From assembly GCF_937874145.1 (NCBI RefSeq), contig NZ_CALNBI010000175.1:1-19199 (forward strand): a stretch of DNA of 19,199 nt, read 5' to 3'. Source of the stretch: an uncultured Chitinophaga sp. GTDB taxonomy: Bacteria; Bacteroidota; Bacteroidia; Chitinophagales; Chitinophagaceae. The notes beneath the pieces were generated by a model that saw only the letters and a list, made by a program, of their open reading frames with translations, did not search any database and was not told the origin of the DNA. The first letter of the stretch is position 1; every line of letters begins with the position of its first letter. The position numbers and the translations under genes were made by a program. Shown one piece after another: positions 1-7,230 of this stretch.

Positions 1-1
1 G

Positions 2-196
2 GACGCCGGCAAAGTGTACGACGACAAGCAAAAGGAAAGCACCGGCAAAAGCGTGATCGCTTCCGATTCCCGGATCGATTACATCTACCTGAGCGGCGAC
101 CTCAAAAAGAAGATCGTCCGTTGCACGTTCCTGTATGATCCGTTTACGGCCGTGCATTCCGACCACAAGCCCATCCTTCTCGAACTCAAACAATAA
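2..196 (+). CDS. Endonuclease/exonuclease/phosphatase-family protein, C-terminal end (partial)
   Basis: Only the last 64 codons are in the window; the frame is open to the left edge, so the gene starts upstream. The residues SRIDYIYLS followed near the end by VHSDHKPILLEL match the closing part of the DNase I-like endonuclease/exonuclease/phosphatase fold. In that fold the Asp-His of the SDH motif belongs to the metal-dependent phosphodiesterase active site, and the preceding R-I-D-Y strand is equally typical. Members cleave nucleic acids, inositol phosphates or other phosphodiesters, so the substrate cannot be named from this fragment. The gene ends 5 bases before a BACON/DUF5689 lipoprotein, so the two are surely co-transcribed. 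From general knowledge, similar proteins often sit at the end of SusC/SusD loci together with DUF5689 lipoproteins, which suggests a secreted or surface enzyme. The signal peptide would lie outside the window. Confidence 0.8.
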   Translation, partial: DAGKVYDDKQKESTGKSVIASDSRIDYIYLSGDLKKKIVRCTFLYDPFTAVHSDHKPILLELKQ

Positions 197-201
197 CCGG
201 C

Positions 202-2250
202 ATGAAGCAATACCTGAGATACATCCTGGCCGCGGGCGCAATGGCATCGCTGTTTGCCGCCTGCCGCAAAACGGAAGACTATAAATTCACCACAGAACTG
301 GCGATCAACCAGCGCATCGTGCGCCTGAACGCCGCCGCCGACACTACCCAGCTCATCGTTTACGCCGAGGGTGCCTGGACCATCGCGCCCATCGGCAACG
401 CCGATTGGGTTAAACTGCAATCCTCCTCCGGCGACGGGAAGGGCAGCGTTCGCGCGGAAGTGACCAGCAACGAGGGCAACCTCCCCCGCGCCGTGAAGCT
501 CCTCGTGAAAGCTGGCAGCCTGACCGACACCATTTCCCTGCAACAACGCGGCCTCGTGCCCCAGGTGGCCATTGCGGACACCACGATGCAAAGCATCTCC
601 AACGGCGGCACCCTCAAAACCGTGATCGCCACCAACGTGCCCCTGGAGCAAATGAGCATCAGCTACCGCTACGACGATGCCGCACAGGAAAACTGGCTCG
701 GCAACGTCACCATCAGCAACGGCTACCTCCTCGTGAAAGCCGACACCAACCGCTCGGCAGACGCGCGCTCCGGCATCGTTACCCTCAGCTACCTCGACGC
801 GCTGGGCACCACCACCCGCGATTCCGTCCGCATCCGCCAGCATCCCGGCATCAGCTTCGAAGGCGCCGTACAGAAGGATTTCGCGTACGTCAAGCAGCTG
901 CTGGCCGCCGGCACCATCGACGAGAATATCTACATCGAAGGCATCGTGATCAGCGACAAAGGGCATCCCAACATCGCCCGCAATTCCGCCAGCAACAAGC
1001 ATGTCATCGATAAAACGGAAAACGCCATAGCCATCTACGTGCAAAGCCTGGACGGCACTTCGGGCCTCTATCTGAAAGCGAAAACCGCGGGCGACAATAT
1101 CTTCAGCTTCAACGACCATGTGAAGATCTGGCTGAAGGGCGCCACGCTTTCCCGCATCAGCAACCCCGACCACGCCATCGTTTCCGGCATCGTAGCGCAA
1201 CAGGTGATGCATAAAGAAAGCCGCAGCACCCCGCTCCTGCCCCGTGAAAAATACATCGGCGACCTCACCGACGCAGACCTCTACACTTACCTGAAGCTGC
1301 GCGAGGTCGAGATTTCCGTGCCTTTCGGCGCATTCACCAATATCAACGAAGGGTACGTGGCGCGGACGGATTGCTATCCCACGCATATCCGCGACATCCA
1401 TGGCGACGGGCTGTACATGCTCACCAACCTCGACGTGCCTTACCGCCGCAACGGGGAACAGGTGCCCCAGGGCTCGGGAACCATCGCCGGCATCCTCGTG
1501 CATGAAAAACACGACCGGTACGGCGGCAACATCGGCAAATACGCCATCCGCCACCTCAGCCGGGAAGACATTGCCCTGCAAACCGAACGCGAAAACGGTT
1601 TCTCGAACGTACTGGTGGAATGGAGCCGTTTCCGGAACGAATACGCCGCCACTCCCACCGCCAGCCTCAACCCGCTCACACCCGAAACCGGCACAGGACG
1701 GATCTATCAGACCACCAAAACCGGCCTCGACTTCACCGGCGGCACCGGCATCGGCGCAGCTACGGATTACAACGGCCTCCTACAGGAACCCGCTACCGTT
1801 AAAGGCGCCGTCAGCAATGGCGGATGGTCCACCAAAAACTGGTGGAATGCAACTACCAACGCTGGCGAATCGTGGATAATCGAGGTATCGACCGCAGGCA
1901 TCAACCGCCCCGTTTCCCTCCAGCTGGAAGGCAACTCCGACATCGGCGGGCCGCGCAACTTCATCGTGGAATGGGCATCCAGCAACGACGCCGCTACGGA
2001 TTGGAGCAGCGTAGGAACCTTCACTTTCCAGGATGTGACCAACTGGTCGAACACCCTGCTGACGCAGGTACCAGGCTCCAAAGTGGTGAATTTCCAGTTC
2101 CCGCAGGCAGCCAGCGGATTGCAGCAACTGTACATCCGGGTGCGCGTGGCGAACAAGACGGCCGGCAGCACCACCAACCCCAGCGGTGCCTCCATCGGAG
2201 CTAACGCGCTGACAAGGTTGATGCACGTATCGGTGAAGTACAACAAATAA
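202..2250 (+). CDS. Surface lipoprotein with tandem BACON domains and a DUF5689-like region
   Basis: 682 residues. The N-terminus MKQYLRYILAAGAMASLFAAC is a lipoprotein signal with Cys21 as the lipidated residue, so the protein should be anchored in the outer membrane. Residues about 35-115 form a BACON-like beta domain (AEGAWTIAP, then DWVKLQSSSGDGKGSV, ending in ISLQQRG). A second, more divergent copy follows at about 118-215 and ends in VRIRQHPG. The middle, about 220-455, opens with FAYVKQLLAAGTIDENIYIEG and resembles the DUF5689 family. The last 220 residues are rich in Gly, Thr and Trp and look like a beta-sandwich binding domain (NWWNATTNAGESW, FIVEWASSND). No catalytic motif is visible, so substrate binding or scaffolding is the likely role; BACON domains are usually thought to bind carbohydrate or mucin. 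It is the last gene of its operon and is followed by a terminator. Family assignment is good; function is inferred. Confidence 0.8.
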   Translation: MKQYLRYILAAGAMASLFAACRKTEDYKFTTELAINQRIVRLNAAADTTQLIVYAEGAWTIAPIGNADWVKLQSSSGDGKGSVRAEVTSNEGNLPRAVKLLVKAGSLTDTISLQQRGLVPQVAIADTTMQSISNGGTLKTVIATNVPLEQMSISYRYDDAAQENWLGNVTISNGYLLVKADTNRSADARSGIVTLSYLDALGTTTRDSVRIRQHPGISFEGAVQKDFAYVKQLLAAGTIDENIYIEGIVISDKGHPNIARNSASNKHVIDKTENAIAIYVQSLDGTSGLYLKAKTAGDNIFSFNDHVKIWLKGATLSRISNPDHAIVSGIVAQQVMHKESRSTPLLPREKYIGDLTDADLYTYLKLREVEISVPFGAFTNINEGYVARTDCYPTHIRDIHGDGLYMLTNLDVPYRRNGEQVPQGSGTIAGILVHEKHDRYGGNIGKYAIRHLSREDIALQTERENGFSNVLVEWSRFRNEYAATPTASLNPLTPETGTGRIYQTTKTGLDFTGGTGIGAATDYNGLLQEPATVKGAVSNGGWSTKNWWNATTNAGESWIIEVSTAGINRPVSLQLEGNSDIGGPRNFIVEWASSNDAATDWSSVGTFTFQDVTNWSNTLLTQVPGSKVVNFQFPQAASGLQQLYIRVRVANKTAGSTTNPSGASIGANALTRLMHVSVKYNK

Positions 2251-2276
2251 TCATCGTCGACAGCACATACAAAAAG

Positions 2277-2302
2277 AAACCCCGCTCAGTTGAGCGGGGT
2301 TT
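2277..2302. terminator. Bidirectional intrinsic terminator between convergent genes
   Basis: An 11-bp perfect stem (2277-2287 with 2292-2302) closes on the loop AGTT. Its core is CCCCGCTC/GAGCGGGG. On the minus strand the stem is followed by TTTCTTTTTG, a good U-tract; on the plus strand its own 3' arm ends in TTTT followed by CTGTTAT. It lies 27 bases after the plus-strand lipoprotein gene and 87 bases after the minus-strand lactate dehydrogenase gene, so it should stop both transcripts. Confidence 0.9.
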
Positions 2303-2388
2303 TCTGTTATATCTTTCACCCGGGCACCTTCCCATAGTTTTCCCGATCCGATCAACCTGGTGCAGCTCAGATCAGGAAAAATTAACAA

Positions 2389-3387
2389 CTATACCAGGAT
2401 CACCTCTTCGTTCAGCGGCTTGCCGTTGCAAAGCTGGTCCACGCTCCGCAGCGTGATCTGCGCGATCTGCTGCAGCGCTTCTTCTGTAAAAAAAGCCTGG
2501 TGGCCGGTTACGAGCACGTTCGGGAAGCTCATGAGCCGCTGGATGGCGTCGTCCGCAATAATGCTGCCCGACAGGTCCTTGAAAAACAGCTTGTCTTCCT
2601 GCTCATACACATCAATGCCCAGGTAAGCGATCTGCCCGGATTTGAGGCTCTCGATCACGTCGGCGGTATGAAGCAGCCCGCCGCGGCTGGTGTTGATGAT
2701 GGTGACGCCCTTTTTCATAAGCGCCAGGGAGTCGCGGTTGATGAGATATTGGCTTTCGGGGGAAAGCGGGCAATGCAGCGAAATGATATCCGACGTCGCC
2801 AGCACGTCCGCCAGCTGCAGGTATTCCACGCCGGCGGCCTGCAAAGCGGCGTCCGGGAAGGGGTCCGCGGCGATCACCCGGCAACCGAAGCCCGCCATGA
2901 TGCGGCAGAAGGCTTTCCCGATCTTGCCGGTTCCGATCACGCCCACGGTCCTGCCGTGAAGATTGAAGCCCAGGAGCCCGTTCAGCGAGAAGTTCTGCTC
3001 CCGCACACGGTTGTACGCTTTATGGGTTTTCCGGTTGAGCGTGAGCAGCATAGCTACGGCATGCTCCGCTACGGCTTCCGGCGAATAGGCCGGTACCCTG
3101 CACACGCGGATGCCGTGCTTCCGCGCCGCTTCCAGGTTCACGTTGTTGAAACCGGCGCAACGCAGCGCCAACACTTTCACACCCTTCGCCGCCAGGATGC
3201 CGATCACTTCTTCCGACAGCTTGTCGTTGACGAACGTGCACACCACCGGCGTGCCTTCGTCCACGGCATTCACGATATGCGGTCCGAGATGCGTTTCCAG
3301 GAACTCGAGCTCGAAACCATAGGGCTCGTTTTCCCGGATGAAGAAGTGTTTGTCATATGGCTTGGCGGAGAAGAAGAGTATTTTCAT
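2389..3387 (-). CDS. ldhA: D-lactate dehydrogenase (2-hydroxyacid dehydrogenase family)
   Basis: 332 residues, close to the 329 of E. coli LdhA, and alignable with it by eye along the whole length (for example LRCAGFNNV, VPAYSPEAVAEHA, LHCPLSPES). It is a cytoplasmic NADH-dependent enzyme that reduces pyruvate to D-lactate during fermentation or overflow metabolism. Visible landmarks are the Rossmann motif GTGKIG at 152-157, the substrate-binding Arg235 in NTSRGG, the acidic DVYEQE at 259-264 and the catalytic His296 in TGHQAFFT. All expected active-site residues are present. The gene stands alone: the terminator of the upstream TlpA gene separates it from the operon to the right, and its own transcript ends at the hairpin at 2277-2302. 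A possible promoter box ends only 5 bases before the ATG, so the mRNA may have almost no leader. Other members of the family act on different 2-hydroxyacids, but the resemblance to LdhA makes D-lactate the best call. Confidence 0.93.
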   Translation of the reverse strand: MKILFFSAKPYDKHFFIRENEPYGFELEFLETHLGPHIVNAVDEGTPVVCTFVNDKLSEEVIGILAAKGVKVLALRCAGFNNVNLEAARKHGIRVCRVPAYSPEAVAEHAVAMLLTLNRKTHKAYNRVREQNFSLNGLLGFNLHGRTVGVIGTGKIGKAFCRIMAGFGCRVIAADPFPDAALQAAGVEYLQLADVLATSDIISLHCPLSPESQYLINRDSLALMKKGVTIINTSRGGLLHTADVIESLKSGQIAYLGIDVYEQEDKLFFKDLSGSIIADDAIQRLMSFPNVLVTGHQAFFTEEALQQIAQITLRSVDQLCNGKPLNEEVILV

Positions 3388-3392
3388 ATCCC

Positions 3393-3422
3393 CTAAAGTA
3401 CAAAAAGGCGGCCCTTTTCCAA
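3393..3422 (-). promoter_or_regulatory. Candidate ldhA promoter overlapping the upstream terminator
   Basis: Read on the minus strand, TTG (3420-3422) is followed after 19 bases by TACTTTAG (3393-3400). This matches 7 of 8 positions of the Bacteroidota -7 box TAnnTTTG at the usual spacing. The box ends 5 bases before the ATG, so transcription would begin at or next to the start codon. The spacer coincides with the terminator hairpin of the preceding operon. This is a pattern match only. Confidence 0.35.
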
Positions 3423-3435
3423 GGCCACCTTTTTG
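3401..3435 (-). terminator. Intrinsic terminator of the SusCD-TlpA operon
   Basis: The arms CAAAAAGG-C-GGCC (3401-3413) and GGCC-A-CCTTTTTG (3423-3435) pair with a single C/A mismatch. Transcribed from the minus strand, the hairpin ends in CCTTTTTG, giving a U-tract. It starts about 20 bases after the stop of the last TlpA gene and separates that operon from ldhA. Confidence 0.75.
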
Positions 3436-3454
3436 TTAAGAAGCGAAAAGCGCA

Positions 3455-4561
3455 TCAGTTCAGCACTTCCGCCAGTTTCTTCTCCAGCGCCTCCCCTCTC
3501 AGGTTCTTCCCGATGATCCGGCCCTGCGGATCGAGCAGGAAGTTGGCGGGGATGGAACGGATGTCATATTGCCGGGACACGGCGTTGTCCCACCAGTTGA
3601 GGTCGGACACATGTGTCCAGGTCAGGTTGTCGTCGTGGATAGCTTTGAGCCATTTGTCTTTCTGGCCCTGGCGGTCGAGCGATACGCCCAGTACGGTAAA
3701 GTTCTTGTCTTTATACTGCTGGAAAGCCTTCACCACCGCGGGGTTCTCATGGCGGCAGGGCACGCACCAGCTGGCCCAGAAATCGATCAGTACGTACTTG
3801 CCCCGGAAATCTTTCAGCGATACGGGTTTGTCCAACGTATCGTTTTGGGTGAACTCCGGCGCTACTTTCCCGATAGCCGTTGCCTTGGCAGCTTCTACAC
3901 TATGGAGCAGTTTTTTGGCTGGGGCATTTTCTTTGGCGGAAGGCGCGAGGGCTTTGAGGCGCTTCTCCAATTCGTCCATGTCCTTGTACCGCAGGTGGAA
4001 CGACAGCACCATAGCGCTCACCGGCGAAGCCTTGTGTTCATCTACCCATTTTTCATATACCTGGCGGGACGCGGAATCCAGCTTATTGTAGTCGCCCTGC
4101 AGGGCTTTCAGTGTTACCGTATCTTTCACCTTATACGCTTCGTTCATCTTCGTGGCCACTTCCATCCGCTTTTGGAACAGCGGCAATTTGTTCAGCGCCT
4201 GCAAGGTGTTGAGGTCCTTCGCATAGGCCGGACCGGCGAAAGCCACTTCTTTCAGCAACGGCCCTTTCCCCGAAATTTTTATCACGCCCGGCTCCAGGTA
4301 GAAAAAGGTGGAACTGTTTTGCGCCATGCGGTCGTTGCCCGCACTGAGTATAAACATATCCCCTTCCGCGGCATTTGTCCGCACACGGAATGCGCCTCCC
4401 TTTGCCACGGCGGAATCCGTCCCGCCGCTGCTGGTGAAGGAGCGGAGATAGATTTTCGTGCCATCCGGCAAACCTTTGATATTTCCTTCTACAACCGCCT
4501 CCTGCGCGAAGGCCGGCAAAGCCAGCAGGCAGCAGGCTGCGATCTGAATGCATCTTTTCAT
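3455..4561 (-). CDS. TlpA/ResA-like thiol-disulfide oxidoreductase with DUF4369-type N-terminus (second copy)
   Basis: 368 residues. The Sec signal peptide MKRCIQIAACCLLALPAFA is followed by a likely cleavage site before Gln20, so the protein is periplasmic. Residues about 22-115 form a small beta-rich domain of DUF4369 type (VEGNIKGLPDGTKIYLRSF, YLEPGVIKISG). A helical linker leads to a thioredoxin-fold domain at about 232-366 with the redox pair Cys266/Cys269 in FWASWCVPCR and the cis-proline Pro338 in RSIPAN. Such proteins reduce or exchange disulfides in exported proteins, for example during cytochrome c maturation or repair of surface proteins. The partner here is unknown. It is the last gene of the sigma/FecR/SusCD operon, 19 bases after a paralogue with the same layout, and is followed by a terminator. 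The upstream region is A-rich without a Shine-Dalgarno sequence, as is normal in this phylum. Confidence 0.88.
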   Translation of the reverse strand: MKRCIQIAACCLLALPAFAQEAVVEGNIKGLPDGTKIYLRSFTSSGGTDSAVAKGGAFRVRTNAAEGDMFILSAGNDRMAQNSSTFFYLEPGVIKISGKGPLLKEVAFAGPAYAKDLNTLQALNKLPLFQKRMEVATKMNEAYKVKDTVTLKALQGDYNKLDSASRQVYEKWVDEHKASPVSAMVLSFHLRYKDMDELEKRLKALAPSAKENAPAKKLLHSVEAAKATAIGKVAPEFTQNDTLDKPVSLKDFRGKYVLIDFWASWCVPCRHENPAVVKAFQQYKDKNFTVLGVSLDRQGQKDKWLKAIHDDNLTWTHVSDLNWWDNAVSRQYDIRSIPANFLLDPQGRIIGKNLRGEALEKKLAEVLN

Positions 4562-4580
4562 ATTGATGTTTTAATTGAAG

Positions 4581-5744
4581 TTATTTCCCGCTAAACACTT
4601 CCGCCAGCTGCGCATCCATCTTCGCATCGTCGCGGTCGCCGCCTTCGAAACGGCCGATGATCTTCCCCTGCGGGTCTACCAGCACTTTGGTCGGCAGCGT
4701 GGAAATACCGTACCGTTTGCTGATATCCTTCGGATTAAATGCGCCGGCCATCATCTTTTCACGGTCCATCCCGCGGAGCACATGCTTCCACACGCCGATT
4801 TTGTCGTCATTCACCGCCTTGCGCCAGGCTTCTGGTTTATTATCATCGTCAGACACGCCCACGATCTCCAGCCCTTTGTCTTTGTATTCCGCATACAGCT
4901 TCAGCAGGTGCGGGTTGCCTTTGCGGCAGGGCAGGCACCAGCTGGCCCAGAAATCGAGCAGCACGTATTTGCCTTTGTAATCCGCCAGGTTGAAGGGCTG
5001 GCCGTTGATATCGGTTGTCGCGAAAGCGAAAGCTTCCGTTCCCGGTACGCCTATTTTCCGGCGTTCCAGCTCGTCTCCGATCACTTTACCCATGCTTTTG
5101 CGGATAGATGCCGGGAGTTTGTCGTAATGCGCCTGCAGCTTATCGGTTGCCATGCCATGCGTGTACCCCCGCAGCAGGAAAGCCGTCAGGTAAGTGCCCG
5201 GATGCTTGTCGATATATGCCATATCGATTTTCTCCATCGCGGCATAATAAGGCTTCAGCCCGGATTTGAACTCCTGCGCTTTGAAATTGTCTATCTTATT
5301 GATGGAATCGAGTGATTTGAAGAACGGCTCCCATTCCTTTTTGATGGGCGCTTTCTGCGCCTGCACCTTGTTATAATCCGATTGCACCGTGCCACCGTCT
5401 ACTTTCATCTTTTTGAAAGCATTTTCTGTAACGGTGATGGTGGTTTTACCCGGCTCCAGGAAGAACCATTCGATATTCGGATCGTCCATATTGCGCGATT
5501 TCAGCTGTCCGTTCAGGCTCGCGTACGCCGGCCCGTCGAGCTTCCCTTTGAAAGAGAAGCGGCCGTTGCGCACCGGCGTACTGTCATTCACATATTTACC
5601 GTCGGCTCCGGGATAGCGGAGATATATCCAGGGCAGCTCGCCGCCGGTGTAGCGCCCTTCGAGGGTGAACGTCCCCTGTGCCGAAGCGCCCAGGAAACTC
5701 CCGATGCCTGCCAGGGAAAGGAAAAGGATTTTCTTCATGGTCAT
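4581..5744 (-). CDS. TlpA/ResA-like thiol-disulfide oxidoreductase with DUF4369-type N-terminus (first copy)
   Basis: 387 residues. The signal peptide MTMKKILFLSLAGIGSFLGASA places it in the periplasm; translation could also begin at the second Met (5738). An N-terminal DUF4369-like beta domain (about 24-115, FTLEGRYTGGELPWIYLRY, FFLEPGKTTITV) is followed by a helical stretch and a thioredoxin domain (about 234-385). The active site is Cys270/Cys273 in FWASWCLPCR, with cis-proline Pro351 in GISTLPTK. It is a paralogue of the next gene with the same domain order, but the sequences are well diverged, so the duplication is old or the genes were recruited separately. It begins 4 bases after the SusD gene, which ties it tightly to the transporter. 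Likely role: a thiol-redox partner for the transporter, its substrate or associated surface proteins. That role is inferred from position; the fold and redox site are clear. Confidence 0.88.
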   Translation of the reverse strand: MTMKKILFLSLAGIGSFLGASAQGTFTLEGRYTGGELPWIYLRYPGADGKYVNDSTPVRNGRFSFKGKLDGPAYASLNGQLKSRNMDDPNIEWFFLEPGKTTITVTENAFKKMKVDGGTVQSDYNKVQAQKAPIKKEWEPFFKSLDSINKIDNFKAQEFKSGLKPYYAAMEKIDMAYIDKHPGTYLTAFLLRGYTHGMATDKLQAHYDKLPASIRKSMGKVIGDELERRKIGVPGTEAFAFATTDINGQPFNLADYKGKYVLLDFWASWCLPCRKGNPHLLKLYAEYKDKGLEIVGVSDDDNKPEAWRKAVNDDKIGVWKHVLRGMDREKMMAGAFNPKDISKRYGISTLPTKVLVDPQGKIIGRFEGGDRDDAKMDAQLAEVFSGK

Positions 5745-5748
5745 TATT

Positions 5749-7221
5749 TTATTGCTCGTTTTGGGAAAGGTTCGGGTTACCGGTGATCTCGTCGGAAGGT
5801 ATGCGCATGAGGATTTTCGGGTCCGTGGCCTGCACGGTCATCGCCCCTGAGCTCCCCGACGCATAATCACGCACCATCGGCAATCCGTTCCGGAAATAAT
5901 CAAAGCTCACATGCCCTTCGAACGCCAACTCAATCCTGCGTTGCTTCAGTATCTCGTTGAACAGCGGCTGCCCGGTGATGTTGGAAGTATCCCCGATGCC
6001 CGCGCGCCGGCGGATCACATTCAGGTCACTCAGCGCCGCGGCGTTATCGCCCGCTTTCACGGCGGCTTCCGCACGGTTCAGGTACACTTCCGCCAGGCGC
6101 AGGTAACGGTATGGCGACACGCTGTACAGCGACACGTAATTGATCATGTACTTCACCGTCGCCAGGGAATCGTCCGGCCAACCGGGCGTTACGTTGCGCT
6201 TGTAAAATTGCCGGCGCAGATCCTGCGGCCGGATGAGGGAAAGCAGATCCGGGGAAGGGCGGTACAGCCCGCCCGTATAATTGATCTGCGAAGGCATGGC
6301 GAACAGGTTGGCGATGAGCCCCTGGTGCTGCTGGGTATTCACCGCGAAAATATCCTCGCGGTTCCCCGGCGCATCGGTACTGTAGTAACTGGTATAAGCC
6401 GCATCCTGCAGCAGCGTGTAACCACCGTGGAGGATCACCGAATCCGCGTACTCCCGCGCCTTCCTGTTGGCGTTGGCGTCCGGAGAGGCGAAGGTACCGC
6501 CCATATACAGGTACACCCGCGACAGCAACCCGAAAGCCGCATAGCGCGACGCATAGCTGTTGCCCGCATTGGCTTTCAGCAAGGGCAGCGCTTCAGTAAG
6601 GTCCGCCACCACCTGGTCGTACACCGCTTTCACCGTTGCCCGTGGCGGCGCAAACGCAGCACCGTTGTTATCCGTCGTGATCAGCATCACGCCGGGGTTG
6701 TTGCCGCCATTTTGGTAATACGGTTTGCCATACAGGCGGATGAGATTGAAATACACATACGCCCGGAGGAATAACGCCTCTCCTTTCGCCTGCAGGATCA
6801 CCGGGTTCGCTTCCCCGGCCTTCACATTGGCGAGTATCTTGTTGATCAGCAAAGAAGCGTTGTACGCCCCGCGCCAGTATTCATACGTGTACGACAAGTC
6901 CTTCTCCCCTGAATTCAGGTAATTGAAAGCATCCGTATACCGGTTCACACCCGCATCCAGCGCCCTGATATTGTTCCCGTGCGCTTCGCCGAAGAACACC
7001 TGCATATCATTGAAGTTGAAGGAATTCGCTACCGCCGCCCCGGCAATCGCCGCATAGGCGCCGAATACCGCTTTGCGGAACCCTTCCGGAGTAGCGAACC
7101 GCTGCTCTTCATACGTTACGTTGTGCGGCCGGAGCTTGTCGAGCTCTTTATTGCAGGCGCTACCAGTAAACAGTAACCCCGCCGCCGCGATATAATTGAT
7201 GATGGATTTCATGTGTCGCAT
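5749..7221 (-). CDS. SusD/RagB-family outer-membrane nutrient-binding lipoprotein
   Basis: 490 residues. The N-terminus has a lipoprotein signal ending FTGSAC, with Cys23 as the lipid site; starting at the second Met (7212) would give the tidier MKSIINYIAAAGLLFTGSAC. Family landmarks include an early acidic segment (NKELDKL), the TPR-type segment LFLRAYVYFNLIRLYGKPYY, the pattern PYRYLRLAEVYLNRAEAAVKAG, then LNVIRRRAGI and ILKQRRIELAFEGH, and the usual ending NPNLSQN. SusD proteins sit as a lid on the SusC barrel and capture the nutrient. The ligand cannot be predicted by eye. It begins 9 bases after the SusC gene and ends 4 bases before the first TlpA gene, so all are read as one transcript. 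The pair is not accompanied by glycoside hydrolases, which argues against an ordinary polysaccharide utilization locus. Confidence 0.93.
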   Translation of the reverse strand: MRHMKSIINYIAAAGLLFTGSACNKELDKLRPHNVTYEEQRFATPEGFRKAVFGAYAAIAGAAVANSFNFNDMQVFFGEAHGNNIRALDAGVNRYTDAFNYLNSGEKDLSYTYEYWRGAYNASLLINKILANVKAGEANPVILQAKGEALFLRAYVYFNLIRLYGKPYYQNGGNNPGVMLITTDNNGAAFAPPRATVKAVYDQVVADLTEALPLLKANAGNSYASRYAAFGLLSRVYLYMGGTFASPDANANRKAREYADSVILHGGYTLLQDAAYTSYYSTDAPGNREDIFAVNTQQHQGLIANLFAMPSQINYTGGLYRPSPDLLSLIRPQDLRRQFYKRNVTPGWPDDSLATVKYMINYVSLYSVSPYRYLRLAEVYLNRAEAAVKAGDNAAALSDLNVIRRRAGIGDTSNITGQPLFNEILKQRRIELAFEGHVSFDYFRNGLPMVRDYASGSSGAMTVQATDPKILMRIPSDEITGNPNLSQNEQ

Positions 7222-7230
7222 TTTTGATGG

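Noticed and set aside
85..1581. 498-codon open frame on the minus strand opposite the BACON/DUF5689 gene
   Set aside because: The plus-strand frame has a lipoprotein signal and recognisable domains; the minus frame has neither and would run into the upstream gene.
2320..2385. Minus-strand text resembling part of a TPP riboswitch (CTGAG, TGATCGGAT, CTATGGGAAGG) between ldhA and its terminator
   Set aside because: The 5' arm and several invariant bases are missing, and it lies downstream of ldhA rather than before a thiamine gene. A covariance-model search with the Rfam TPP model would settle it.
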